A stretch of 64,000 bases of DNA, from the NCBI GenBank assembly GCA_003254905.1, contig QANU01076221.1:186001-250000 (forward strand), read 5' to 3'. Origin of the DNA: Nissolia schottii. Lineage: Eukaryota; Streptophyta; Magnoliopsida; Fabales; Fabaceae. Below are positions 48,716 to 60,983 of this stretch, in pieces; positions within the stretch are counted from its first letter, which is position 1, and each line of letters opens with the position of its first letter. Under the pieces are notes generated by a model. That model had not been told where the DNA came from, did no database searches, and saw only the letters and a program-made list of their open reading frames with translations. A program made the translations under genes and the position numbers.

Positions 48716-48842
48716 TTTGAGCAAAAGGTAATGAGAATTTCACTCACGTCTTTTTAAAATATGAACCCTTTTTTAATTTTTGAGCAAAAGGTAATGAGAA
48801 TCAAACTCACGTCTTTTTAAAATATGAACTCTTTTTTTACCA
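48716..48842. repeat. Two-copy tandem repeat of about 62 bp
   Basis: TTTGAGCAAAAGGTAATGAG followed by ACTCACGTCTTTTTAAAATA occurs twice in direct succession with a few changes. In reverse complement the phrase GTGAGTTTGATTCTCATTACC resembles a SINE B box. Confidence 0.8.
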
Positions 48843-49591
48843 ACTATGACAATCTTCTTTGGCATTAGATTTGTTACTGAAAATGGTAATTATACCTAAT
48901 AACAATTTCTTTTTAAAAAATGGCGAAGGGATGAAAATTAGCTTAATGTCTAAACTCCAAACATAAATTTCTCCTCTAAACATGCTCTTTTGAATCAATG
49001 AAAACAAAAGTGCTTTTACTTTTAGATGTCATAGACAAGTGACAAGACTTGGAATTGGTATATATTTTCTGTAGAAGAATGAGGAGTGGAACTAAGCAGA
49101 GCAGGTAATGAGAAAATGGGCCAGAGAAAGAGTTCCAAACTCCGATCACTCACCAAGGAACCTAACCATACCATAAGGTAAGTGGAAGTTGGTGGGACTA
49201 GTTAATCCATCTTTCCTTTTTGAATCTGCAAGAACTTACTTTTTGTAAAAGCTGTTGGTAAAAGAAACCAACCATATGATATGAATATTTCTTCTTACTC
49301 AAACTATATCATATCCTTTTAATTATGTCTCTATCTCAACGAATGACTTAGAAAGTCTATCAACAGTAACCTTCGCTATGATATATCCTTATGCTCATGT
49401 GGTCCACAAAAAGCATATCACTCACCTAACATAACAATATTCATACCATCCTATGTACATTGCATTGCGAAGGTTTGTGCAAGTCAAGAATTTGCTCTTA
49501 ATCGTTTCCTTTCTTCTTGTTCAATTATCGGTAACTGGAAATTGGAAGCAATTCAACAGGCACAGAAATTTTGAAATTTGTTGTATAAACC

Positions 49592-49650
49592 ATATGCTAA
49601 TTAATAATGTTACAATTGAATGTGCTAATTAATAATGTTACAATTGAATG
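49592..49650. repeat. Two-copy tandem repeat of about 29 bp
   Basis: GCTAATTAATAATGTTACAA plus TTGAATG is repeated head to tail without change. Confidence 0.85.
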
Positions 49651-50886
49651 GACATACACGCTTTCACAGAGTTGAATCTCCACAATATTTACTCCATTTT
49701 TTTTGACTTCCAAGGAAATCCAAATCGTAATTTATCAGATTATGCGTTCCCTAGGACAAGGTCCCAATGTACCAAAAAGAGCAAGATCCTAAGCAGACTT
49801 TGGTCAACTACTTAGAGGACCTACACCAATTTCATCAAATTCGAGTCACCAAGGCGTGAATCGGGGGATTAGGGGAGGTGAGAATTGAACACGGTATTCG
49901 ACTTCCATAATGTGAAAGAATCATTAGATCGTTACCTCATCTTTATGTCTTGTCAATTGATATACATAGGGGTTGTATAAACATTTCATATTAATATAAA
50001 TGTAAATGAATATCAAAATAAAATAAATATTATATATGTTTTTGATGCTTAATAAATATTATATATGTGAAAAAATTATAATATTTAATATATAAACATA
50101 TATCCAGTGATAGATAGGTTGATCCTCTTTTTAAAGGATATCAGGTTCAAGATTCAAGATTAAAAAAAAATCTGTGTTGGTAGGTAATTATAATATTTTG
50201 AGTTGGATTAATCGATCTTATTAATAATAAAATTTGAATATCATTGTAAGTAAGAGAAAAATAAAAGCATACACATGATTCTTCTCGGAACACATCCCTA
50301 TTCTTATGAGGAAGAAAAAAAAATAACAAACAATTAAGTTTTATCTCACTTGTATCGATATTTCACTGCATGGGATCAACGAAAGAAAAATAAAATAAAA
50401 ATCTGAGAGACCCTTTCTTAGAATTCATCACCAACTGTCTGTAGCGGACATGCAAACTCGTGTCCACAAACACAGCTTCAAACGGCGAATAAATTTTTCA
50501 GGAAAGTAAAAGGAAATAGAGCAGATCAATTCTTAAGAGTCAAAAATCGAAATCACGCCCAAAATCAACCACATGCAGAATAAAATAAGCCTCTTGTACG
50601 AATTCACGTATATAAACTTTTTGGTACATATAATGCTGAAAGTTGACTCTTTATCCACCCACCTTAATTTCGAAAAATAAAATAACAACATTTTATGAGG
50701 TAGGTAAATGGTTGAGACGAACTTAGAGGAAAAGAAGTACTAACAAGTATCAGTAAAAGTGAGTCACTATTTGATGTGAACACCTATTAGCATATTTGGA
50801 TTTTAATTACGGCAGCTAGAATTAATTCTTATAGAAAAATTAATAAATGTGACTTGGTGCCGATCGAGTGTAGCTTATAAACTTAA
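49651..50886. other. Intergenic, downstream of the NHL1-like gene
   Basis: AT-rich 3' flank. Nothing supported. Confidence 0.4.
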
Positions 50887-51558
50887 TTAGACATCCACAT
50901 TGCAACTTTGCACAAGCTGAAACTTCACCCCGGGACTCGCCACTTTGATGCTCTCCCGGTCGCCGCCACCGCCGCCAGCGACCCTGATATAAGCCGGACA
51001 GTTGGCGTACAGGTGGTACCTCCCGGAGACCCACGTCCCCACCTTCCACTTCACCCTCCCGTTGACCTTAACGTTGACCAGCACCGACCCCGCGGTCTGG
51101 TCCTCCTCCAGCGACTCCAGCAGGAACGGGGACACCGGCACGGCGCTTCCGTACAGGAAGGGGGACCACACGGTGACGTCGCGGTGGCCCTGGTACGACG
51201 GCGGGAGCCCGGTGGCGAGGGAGATCTGCTGCCCCCTGTAGGAGACGTAGACGTCGATCTTCTGGTAGTAGATTCCGATGCGGGCGTTTGGGTTGAAGGC
51301 GGAGAGGGTGACCTGCATGGTGGTGGTGAGGGTGTTGGGGGTTGGGGAGGCGGTGGAGGCTTCTTCGGCGGCGGAGAGGTTGAAGGCGTAGACGGTGGCG
51401 TCTTGGAGGGTGAAGCGGGGCTTGGTGGGGCGGAGGATGACCCAAACGAGGAAGATGACGAGGAGGACGAGGAGGATGAAGCCGAGGATGGCGGCGAAGA
51501 TGCGGCGGTGGAGCTGGTGGGTGTCGCAGTCGTCGTGGTGGCCGCAGTCCTTGGACAT
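50887..51558 (-). CDS. NDR1/HIN1-like protein, NHL1-type (LEA_2 domain)
   Basis: A 223-residue single-pass membrane protein of the NDR1/HIN1-like family, implicated in pathogen responses and membrane-wall contact. A short cytosolic N-terminus (MSKDCGHHDDCD) precedes one transmembrane segment at about residues 19-42 (a Leu/Ile/Val run ending FLVWVILRPTKPRF). An extracellular LEA_2 domain follows with the family motif NPNARIGIYY and later PSYQGHRDVTVWSPFLYG. I chose the ATG at 51558, giving the family-typical MSKDCGHH start, over the upstream in-frame ATG at 51648, whose extra 30 residues (His/Thr-rich) look like translated 5' UTR. The coding sequence is GC-rich and intronless. The large open frames on the opposite strand and in other frames (50908-51615, 51051-51641, 51068-51445) are compositional shadows. 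Confidence 0.93.
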   Translation of the reverse strand: MSKDCGHHDDCDTHQLHRRIFAAILGFILLVLLVIFLVWVILRPTKPRFTLQDATVYAFNLSAAEEASTASPTPNTLTTTMQVTLSAFNPNARIGIYYQKIDVYVSYRGQQISLATGLPPSYQGHRDVTVWSPFLYGSAVPVSPFLLESLEEDQTAGSVLVNVKVNGRVKWKVGTWVSGRYHLYANCPAYIRVAGGGGGDRESIKVASPGVKFQLVQSCNVDV

Positions 51559-51690
51559 TGTTGTTGTATGATGATGGAATGCAAAGTGAAAAGAAAAAGT
51601 GTGTGGTGGTGTTGATGTTGCTTTGCTTGCAATGGACTCACTCACCAATTTGGAGAATGTTTTATTATATCAGTGATATCGTGTGGGCAT

Positions 51691-51700
51691 TATATATATA
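51691..51700 (-). promoter_or_regulatory. TATA box of the NHL1-like gene
   Basis: TATATATATA about 135 bases upstream of the chosen ATG; it supports the downstream start at 51558. Confidence 0.55.
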
Positions 51701-51999
51701 GGCAAAGGAATAATAGGCTTGCTCATATTTTTTTTGGAAATATATAATAGTGTTTGAATATTCAGGATTATTACTTGAGTCGACAGTACTGTTGTTTACG
51801 AGAATGAATTCCTTTTTCCATATTATTTTTTTTACATAATAAGATTATATTAGATCTCTCGTTATCAATCTCTTAACTTCTTAAATGATTATGTCATGCA
51901 TCAATTTTATATTTTTAATGAATTGTGAGAGATCAAACATGACCTTATTATGTGAGAAAATAACATGAAAGAATCCATTTTCATTGTAAATATACTAAG

Positions 52000-52256
52000 G
52001 AGTAATGTTATGGTGGCAATTCAAATAGACAATATTAGGATAGTCACAATTATAAAGGTATGGGGTTTATCGCGGACCCCATACCTTCGTAAGTGTGATC
52101 GTCCCAAAGTTATTTATTGTCTAGTGTTATTTGTATCAAGTCTCCTTTCTCACACACTTCATGAGGTCTACACCGACATCACATGATGTGATTGTGGACT
52201 CATGATGTGTAAGAAGAAGATTTGATGTTTACACCATGCTTGGTACACAAATATTA
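52000..52256. mobile_element. MITE with strong internal hairpin
   Basis: AAGGTATGGGGT and ACCCCATACCTT (about 52056-52088) form a perfect 12-bp stem with a 9-base loop. Pairing continues outward (GTCACAATTATA against the TAAGTGTGATCGT arm, and AGACAATA against TATTGTCT). The right part (about 52123-52256) matches the small MITE at 29283-29444 on the opposite strand. Whether this is one element or two adjacent ones is unclear. Confidence 0.5.
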
Positions 52257-52622
52257 TTTTTGTTACGGTTAAATATATTTTTAGTCCCTGAAAAATTATA
52301 AATTTTGTGTTTTCCTCTAAAAAAAATTTTGTTAGGAAATCGTCGCTGACAAATTTTTTTTGTTAGGATTTAGTCTCTACCATCAACCATTAACTGCTAA
52401 CGTGGTAGTTAACTTAGCAATGTGGCGTGTTCACACAAAATTGACATGTAACATTGCACGTGGCCAAGTTAACTAGCATACTACCAGCTAACGATACAAC
52501 TTGACAGCAAGGACTAAATATTACAAAAAAAATTGTCAGAGACTGTTTCCTAACAAAAAAAAGGGTAAAACATAAAATTTGTAATTTTTCAGGGGCTAAA
52601 AAATATTTAAGCCTTTTTGTTA
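52257..52622. mobile_element. MULE-type MITE, copy 2, perfect 9-bp TSD
   Basis: The element 52266-52613 (348 bp) begins CGGTTAAATATATTTTTAG and ends CTAAAAAATATTTAAGCC. Long imperfect arms pair across most of its length. Both flanks are the identical 9-mer TTTTTGTTA (52257-52265, 52614-52622), a Mutator-type TSD. It is the same family as 27626-28001. Confidence 0.92.
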
Positions 52623-55179
52623 TTTATTTTAGTTGTTATATTGCTTCATTCGTTTAATATTACATGTCGCTTTTAATTAACAAATGCACACATATTAAGA
52701 AATCAATTAATTTACACATATTTAGACTAAATTACCCTTCAATAAATATTATAAAAAATTGTAATGCAATTAATATGACAATAGAGTGAGAGCTCACAAT
52801 AAATAGACGTATAATTAGAAGAGTTTTTGGACAAATTTTTTTATAAAAGCAACATATAAGATTGGACAGAGAGAGTATCATTTTTCTATAGTTTAATTCT
52901 CATGACCATTTTTAAAAATGTAGTTGTGCGCAAGTTACAAAACTTGATAAAATTTGAACATGTTATTTATGTATCACAAAAGTTGACATTCTGTGTACAT
53001 CATTCAGAGAAATAAACATTATAAAGTAGAGAAGCAAACGTACAAAACAGAGAAATAAACATTATTAAACATAAAAATGAACAATATTAAATATGCGCGT
53101 ATTCGTGCACATACAAAATATAGAAACAATCTTTATCAAACACATAGACAAACAAATATCAAACACATGTGTGTTCGTGCATACATAAATACTCGATGAC
53201 AATATTTATTTTTTTATGTGAATGTACATATGCTTTAATTTTTTGGGTGTACATATAATATTTTTGAAATTTGATAGAGTTAGATGAGTAAAGAGGGTGA
53301 ATAGTTCATTTATTTGAAAGTGTAAAAAAAACTGTCCTATTATTAATTATGACAAAAATTCTTATAGCAAAATTGTAGTTCTTTTAACATTTTTTCTTTT
53401 TTGGGGAGCATGAAATCATTACAGTATGCGATCATAAATACTGAGGTAGAATTGGTTGTAAATGAGTTGATAAAAATGGCATAAATATAAAATGTAACCA
53501 TTTAAAAAGTAGGCGCAAGGGAAAAAATTTGTGATGATTCGGAGACTTGAGTTTGGGCTCATTTGATTTGATATTTGACTTACAGGGTCAGTTGCCATCA
53601 AATTCATGAACGAGTTTTAGTATATAAGAAGTTATCTTATTATCTTAGTAATTTTTTATTTAATGGCACTGTCAAATTCATCTTAACTAAGAATCAAATC
53701 AAAACCAACACAGCAATCTCTGACATAAAATTCGTAATTTGGCTTTACATATAATTGAAATCCCCATATGCATAATTGGCAAAAGCAGGAGTTTAAAAGT
53801 TTTGGGAGTTGGAAAATAGGGAGTGGTAATATGTAAAATCTGCAACCTCATGGATCTCTCAAAAATTAACTCTAACTAGAAAGTATAGTGTTAGGAAATG
53901 GCCATTATGATATAGAATGTACGGTGAGATTAACATTGTTAGACTAAGTGAAAAAATCACACAAGCAAATTGAATGTCAAATCTTAATCCAAAACTTTAA
54001 AATAGTGAGTTTATAAATTCTCTCACTTACATGCACTTCACTTAGTTTATCATTAATCAATGTGAGATTTTTTTTTGAACATTTACACTTAAATTCTAAC
54101 AATATTTTGTGATCCAACAGTCAACAACACATAATTGATGCTAAGAACTGTTCAGTAAACTGTGAAAGCTGAAAACAAAAGGGAAAGCAAATTGTTTTTA
54201 GAGAAGGCAGAGCCAATTGAAAGATTTAATTTGAAGATGTTCGTAAGAAGCAATGCTTTTAGGAGCCAATCAAGAAAACTCTTCAGCCAACTTGTTACTG
54301 GGCCTTGATGGCATTGCAAAAGGGCTGAGGAGCTAGTTGGGATTGGTTTTTAAATTGTCAAGAGGATAATAGGCTTACTTATGTTGCTGGTGTGGTAATT
54401 TGAATTATTTTAAATTGCTTATGAGTTTGTGTTTGCTAAGTTTTATAATGGATAGGTGCATATTATATGTTGCGTAAAATGACATTGGAGGCACCTAGTC
54501 CTTTATTCAGGCCAGGTGCGCTTGTTTTAGAGGTTAGTGTGTGTTCTATGATCGTCAAGCAGGTTGTGTGTCTGGTATTGGTTTGGGTTGGAAATAGCTC
54601 ATGTGAGATTGAAGTTGATGTCAATTGATCCTGTGAACAAGGGTCGAGTACAACATGCATTGTGATGTTATCATGCAAGGCAATGTGGAGACTAGTGCAT
54701 AGAGTTTCTAATTGTAATATATTGTATCACTAATAAGTACTTTGGTTTTGCTTTGTATTAATGCTATTGTTTTAATTAGAGAGATTACATATCTCTTTTT
54801 TCTCTATAAAAAAGTAAGGGTTTCTCTCTCTATATTTTTTTAGGAGTTTTTAGCAAAATTTTCTCAATCTAGCCAAGTTTTTCTCGGTGACTTGGAAGTC
54901 ATTGTAATGGTGACCCTTACGTGCGTGCTCGTGTGTTTTGTGTGCTCTCACCCGTTCCCATCTTTTGTAGTAATATAATTCACCTCGTGACTTATAAAAT
55001 AAAAATAAAGAAACAATGCATTTAATACACTCATTATGCATAAATAAATTAGTGCTTATGTAAAAACTATCACGAGCTCTTTTGTGTTTTTATTTTGAGC
55101 AATGTTACGTGTACAGTAAAAGGTATCCACCAGTTATCCACTAAATATTACCGATGCATGAATAAATATTTCATACACA
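52623..55179. other. Intergenic sequence
   Basis: AT-rich. A block at about 54460-54960 has more balanced composition and a TATA-like CTCTATAAAAAAG (54802) followed by a C/T-rich leader, suggesting LTR or promoter origin, but no ends or protein were identified. Confidence 0.4.
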
Positions 55180-55670
55180 GATAAACAAACATTACAAAAT
55201 CGATGAACAAAAATTTTCACGTACAGAAGCAAGACAAAACAGGATTCACAACATATTAAATGTTGAAAAGTAACTTTTACACACTCTCTCTTTTGCCCCC
55301 ATTCACGTTCTAAAACGCATGCATTCTTGCTCTCTCATAAAAAAAACGTTACAAAACATATCATCAAACGTTAAAGAACAAATAAACAAAAAACACAAAA
55401 AATAAAATAAAATAAAATGAGACCTCACACAAACTAAATAGTCTCACTCACTCTCTCATAAACAAGAAATACACCACAAATAAATAAACATTACAACACT
55501 ATAAAATAAATGTTACAAACTCATAAACAAACATTAGAACATACATAAACAAACATTACATCACACATAAACGAATAAATAAACAAGCATTATAACACTC
55601 ATAAACAAGCATTATAACACAAATATACAAGCATTACTCCACGCAAAAACATTACAAATTTATAAAATGA
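55180..55670. repeat. Degenerate tandem ATAAACAAACATTACA-type repeats
   Basis: Variants of ATAAACAAACATTAC recur about fifteen times at irregular spacing. Similar words occur at 53000-53170. There is no exact period, so this is a decayed minisatellite or slippage product. Confidence 0.7.
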
Positions 55671-58215
55671 CATGGATAAGAGAAGAACGTCTTCATATAT
55701 GCTCTCTATAACATCTTAAGACGAAAAAAAAAAAAGAACAAGAAAAGAGAAAATAATGAAAAAGAAAACAGCCGAATGAATAAAAAATAGCATTTATTGG
55801 TAAAATAATTAAACAAAAATGAAAGAAGAATGTGTGATTGGAATGAAACAACAAAAAAAAAAAAGGAGAGAAGAAGAGGAGGAAAAGAGCATAAGTGAGA
55901 GAGAGTGGGTGAAGGAGAGAAAAAAGTCAATATTTAATATTAGTAAATACTTAATAAATATATTTTTTAGTATATAATAAGTATTTTCATTTTATTTTTA
56001 ATTTAACCGCAAGACAATTTTTCTTTATTATAAAAAGAGGCTACGGAATGATGCCTAATGCCACGTACTCATGCTAATTTGTTAAAGAAATCATTATTAT
56101 TTCAATCAGGAAAGTGAATTCATGAAGAAGTAAACTACGTGGACAAAACTCAAGGGTAGATGTCAAATCAGATTCTCATAGAGAGAACCATAGAATTATG
56201 TGCGGATATATGATTTATATGAAAATCACACCATGGTCCTGACATTTATTTGCTTTCTCCTTATCTTATATAATGTTAATCAATTCACATTTTTAACTTT
56301 ATTTATAATTTAATATATTTAAAAATAAATTGTGTTCAAATACATTAAAGTATGAATAAACTTAAAAATGTAAAAAAAAACTAACATTAGAAAATGGAAT
56401 GAGTATGATTATAAAATGGAATGAGTATGGTTGTTGCATATACAATCAACCACTGTAAGAGTTTAATTATGGCTATTACAAATTATGTTCTTAGAAATTT
56501 GTTCCGACAAGTGTAATATATTATTTTTGGATACATATACAAGTAAATCTCATTAAATGAGATCCAAAATTACTACATAAAACACACAATAAAGATGATA
56601 AAACTTAATTTAATTATACATATATAAAAATGATGTGCTAAACTTGCTCTCGATCACAAGAATTTCTTAGCTTTTTTTTTTACTACACAAAAGACAACCA
56701 ACCCGCTCCCCCATAAAGAATTTGCGAAAAGGCAGGCATTGGCATTGGATCGAGGGCAGGGATACTATAGTCACAAAGATTTCACATAGGTTCATCCGAT
56801 TCGAGTATAAAAATGCAGAATGAGAAGTCTAATTATTTAGGTGTGTAAGTACAACCAACATGACCCATGGTGATTTTTGCATAAAGAGCCAGACACAAGT
56901 TCGTTTCTTATGTAATCGCTTCCAAATCCCTTTCTTTTTTCTCTTTCAACTGCCATAGTGGATTATGAAACCACTTTGCTAAAGGAGAGCTTTTTTATTA
57001 CATTGCCTAAAATAAGCAATCAGCAAAAACCAAAAAGGCCATTAGGTAAGGGTCTCCACTAAGAAATAGAGAGGCATGGGTTATCTGATTGTTTGTCATT
57101 AAACTAGCTCCTCTACCAATTATTTTTAAAACTTTTGCTACATGCATTCACATTGCAAAAGTAAAGAGTATCGTTATTTGCATATTTAAAAAATAGTTAC
57201 TCAATAATTATTAAATAAAAAAATAAAATAAAATAAAAAATAAATATTATATATCAGCAAAACAAATATTATCGCTAAATATTTTAGCGTATCTGTACAC
57301 ACGTAAGTTTAATATTAATATAAAATAAAAAATAAATATTATCATGAAACATTTTTATATGTTCATGCACATATATGTTTAATATTACTTATTTTGTGTT
57401 TAATAATATTTATTTTTATTTTGTAATATTTATTTTTAAATTTTAGTAATTATTAAATGACTATTTTTAAAATGTATAAATAACCTATTTCTCTAAGGGT
57501 GTGTCAAATAAAGGGATGTTTGCTGAAATTTCGTGTCAAGTCCACAGCGATGTGTACGCATATACAAAGAGACAAATGCATCATTTTCCAAGGTTCATAG
57601 CTTTCGGGGGGCCTTTTTCCAACACATGATGAACGAAAATATGTAACCTACACTGTTTCACATAACTAATTAAGATTGGATATGTGCAGTGGAAACTCAA
57701 AATTCTAATCTCATATTTTGTAGCCCCAACAAAATTTGATTAGACTGAGAAACGAACTGGTGGGACCTTGACAGATTAGGATTTCATAATAATTAATAAT
57801 TATTACAATCAAATTTGATGGTGGTTGTAAAGTGGGTGATAAAACAACCGCTTAGTCCCAAATTTGCCTTACCTTTCAAGGTAGACATGTAGGCCTCTAG
57901 GAAATTTTGTACGCAAATCATGTCTTCTGTCCTCTTAATGCATGGCCACTTTCTGGTCACTTTCTGCCCCTTACTTTTTGCATGACTCGTTAATTTTAAT
58001 TCTCATTCTCAGGGCTTAGTCATTGTATTTTGATAATATTGTGGTCGTCAACATGACTACACAATTTTTTCTTGGAAGTCACAGATCACACTGAAAGCTC
58101 TCTTTTCCTTGCAGGTGCATTGCTAGATAACTTTGAGGAGTTTAGATCCTCAGTTTGGAACAATCGGAACAAACGAGCATTTGAGAGGCGACAGCCACTT
58201 AGTTAATAAAATCCA
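55671..58215. other. Intergenic sequence
   Basis: A- and T-rich sequence without recognisable genes; the 74-residue Phe/Ser/Leu-rich ORF near 55706-55930 is low complexity. A second patch of AAATATTAT words lies at 57180-57430. Confidence 0.45.
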
Positions 58216-58776
58216 GTTCGAGATAGAGATAGAAGTAGACCAGACCACATGTCGACGGTTTTCGGCCTAATCCACCATATAAAGTTTAGTTTAACCTATC
58301 TCATTTAATAATTAAGTCTAGATCACAAGCTATGAAAAAAATTTATTAAACTTAACAAACTGATCTATTTATAAAATGTTATTATCAACAACTTAATAGA
58401 CTTTTTGATCTATTTAAGAAGCCTTTTAACCTTTTAGAAATAGGTTTATTAACTTATCTAAAAGCTTTTTAGCTTATTTAAGAGTAAATATTTTAATACT
58501 TTATTATTAAATAGGTCCCTAAATAAACTTGCAAACCAAGTTAGCCTTTTACAAAGGTCATACTAAACTCTAAATAGGCTTGCAGGCCAAGTTAACCTTC
58601 TACAAAAGCCACACTATGCCTTGAAAAAAAAATGCGCTTATATCAGACAAGTTAAGATTAGGTTGCATTTCGACCCAAAAAAAGCAGCAGCTTAGGTTAC
58701 ATATTTAGAGCACAGGTTAGACTTATTTAAATCAAATGTTAGTCTGGCCTAGTCCATTTCTACCTCTAGTTGGAGC
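58216..58776. mobile_element. hAT-like non-autonomous element
   Basis: The element 58224-58768 (545 bp) starts TAGAGATAGAAGTAGACCAG and ends with the reverse complement of TAGAGGTAGAAATGGAC. The flanks GTTCGAGA and GTTGGAGC agree at 6 of 8, a decayed 8-bp TSD. Internally, a unit of about 60 bases (CTTGCAAACCAAGTTAGCC, then CTTGCAGGCCAAGTTAACC) is duplicated. No ORF. Confidence 0.65.
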
Positions 58777-60780
58777 TAGACTCCTAAAAGGAAGACCAAA
58801 GTTCAAATATGAGAGTATATAACAAATGTTAAAAAGACCCTTTAAATGTAACATAATCTAAAAATAGAAGTATCCTAAATTTAAAAGAAGAGAAAAAAAA
58901 CCCTAGTAGCAACTCGGTCTTTCAAGATCCTTCGTTCTAACGCACTCTACAGTTTTCACTGTATCATGCCTTTTTCTTTTGTTTTTGGACCTGATTCAAA
59001 GTGGCATCTTGAAGCACCATGCGGCATTTTTCGGCCTATATGCTGTCAGGATAAGTCCACAGAGGAAGTGAATATTTCTCTTTTTTTTTGGTAAGCCAAT
59101 AAGTGGGCTTTCTGCTCCTGAGGTTAGCATCCAAATTCAGAAAGGTCTTCTAGCTCCTACTTTCATTTTATCTTCAGTCGAAGGAATCTCGCGAACGTGT
59201 AAAAGGTTCCACTAGAATTTTGTCTGAACTCCCACTTTAAATATCCAATAAAAATCAAGTTGACACCAGATACTTCTTCAGAAAATGATTCGAAATTCGA
59301 GGGAACGGACAAAATGCAAAAGCGATATATAGGAATAAAGCAAAGAAACTCACATGATAGCACTTCATTAATGAGAGATTCCTACGGCCAAAAAAATAGT
59401 TGGATGCGCAAGTCTATTTCAGTCCATAAACAGCACCTTAGGAATGTACCAAAATTATCTATTTCATCATGCTATTTTCAAACAGCTAAGAGTCTAACAG
59501 ACACACAAATAGGAGATGACACATAGTCAAATGCGGCTCAAACCAATTCAAAACCGGTAAACACTCACCTCTGTATTTGCTTGTCCCATATTCCTTCATT
59601 CACAATCTGTTTATTCATTATCCTTCAGTGGACTAAAAACACTGCCTCCTTAGCACTTGCTATCATCATAGGAGAAATTATTGACTGCTCATGGAAAACC
59701 AGACAAATTATACTATGAAATAATAATTTCGGATATTATTAAGTGAAGGACTCGCTAACAATTATATCTTCCGATAAAACACAATTCCACCCAATGCTCT
59801 ATGGGCCACCAATAGTTTCTCATCATCAGCTCCTTTTTCTCCGGATTGGACACAAGGCCAAGCTTCACCCTAAGATCTTACTTATCCCTAGACTTCAAGG
59901 GAAAAAAAAAAAAAAAAGACAGGTTAAATTTCATCATAGTTAGCTCTTCATTTCTCACCCAACCCAAGACCAAAGTTGCCTACCCAAACTAGGACGGAAA
60001 CCATAAAGACGGCAAAACTACGACCTAAGTACAGAAGTTCAAAAGCATTTTCTTCTTTATTGATGGATATAGGTAGAACTAGTTGCTTCCCAACCAACAG
60101 CAACCAATTTCCCAAGAGGCCGTGAGGGAAACGGGAGACCTGGCTTCTACACATATTCTTCATGCTTAAGCACGCCTTTGTTTGACGCAAGCTTAATTCA
60201 CGGTACATACATTCCATACCCTTTAGTTAAAATGATGAAGTAGAATTGGCAAGACTCTTTCTGTGCCCTTCAGAACATAATTCAAAATAAATAGCAAAGA
60301 AAAACAATGAACCTTGTACAATATTTTCCCCGGAAATGGATGTCATCATTATGCACTATGTAGATAACGGCTGAACCAAAAATACGGTAGGGTGTTCCCC
60401 AATTTCATATTCCAAGTTTCCCTATGGGCACACAACTCACCCAAACATTAAACTGCTATCGCAATTTCCCCTATGTGCACAATAATAATGCACAAATGCT
60501 TGTGCACATAGTGTACGCATTCATTTCTACAAAAATATGTAAACTGCCCACTGCTCTCCCCACAAAAACAGAATGCAGGGACCACCAATCAAGCACTATC
60601 ATGGGATGCGAATTTTGAAGGCATTCAATAATCATGCATACGTGAGTACTGCCAGACCACCCATTTGATAAACTCTTCCTGAACCATCAAAAGAAAAGGC
60701 CACCCAGTGATTGCTACCAAGTAACAGCTCTTGCATAGTTGCAGTCATTTTACAAGGACAGAAAAATATTCACGAGTCCA
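58769..60780. other. Intergenic sequence
   Basis: Several 65-90 residue ORFs on both strands, none matching a family I know. Composition is more even than elsewhere, so non-coding transcripts or UTR cannot be excluded. Confidence 0.4.
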
Positions 60781-60782
60781 TT

Positions 60783-60983
60783 TTAATACAAGAAAGCCAA
60801 AGTATATATTTTATTTAATACAAACTTTTTTTTTGTTGAGGATCCATTGTAATAATGAGAAAGATTTCTGCATATCCACAAAAATTGGTCAATAATATCA
60901 AAATCTGATGAATCGGTCCAAACAGGCTTACAAATGGGATGCCCTAATATATTACAAAATTGAGCTTTAGCCAATGATCTAAT
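60783..60983 (-). pseudogene. matK: Nuclear insertion of plastid matK (NUPT)
   Basis: On the minus strand the frame reads [19 protein letters not shown], then [14 protein letters not shown], then [14 protein letters not shown], a clear match to the C-terminal part of plastid maturase K, the group II intron maturase encoded within trnK. After NGSS the frame is lost, but nucleotide similarity continues through an AAAATATATACTTTGGCTTT stretch to about 60783. Only about 200 bases are present, so it is a dead fragment transferred to the nucleus. Residues that differ from the usual matK sequence include Gln and Trp where Arg (CGN) is normal, consistent with CpG deamination. A mitochondrial intermediate cannot be excluded. 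Confidence 0.88.

Noticed and set aside
50908..51615. 235-residue plus-strand ORF and two long alternative minus-strand frames over the NHL1-like gene
   Set aside because: Gly/Val/Glu- or Pro/Ser-rich compositional shadows of a GC-rich gene with clear LEA_2 motifs.
55180..55670. CRISPR-like repeat array
   Set aside because: Repeats are degenerate and irregularly spaced without unique spacers, and the genome is eukaryotic.
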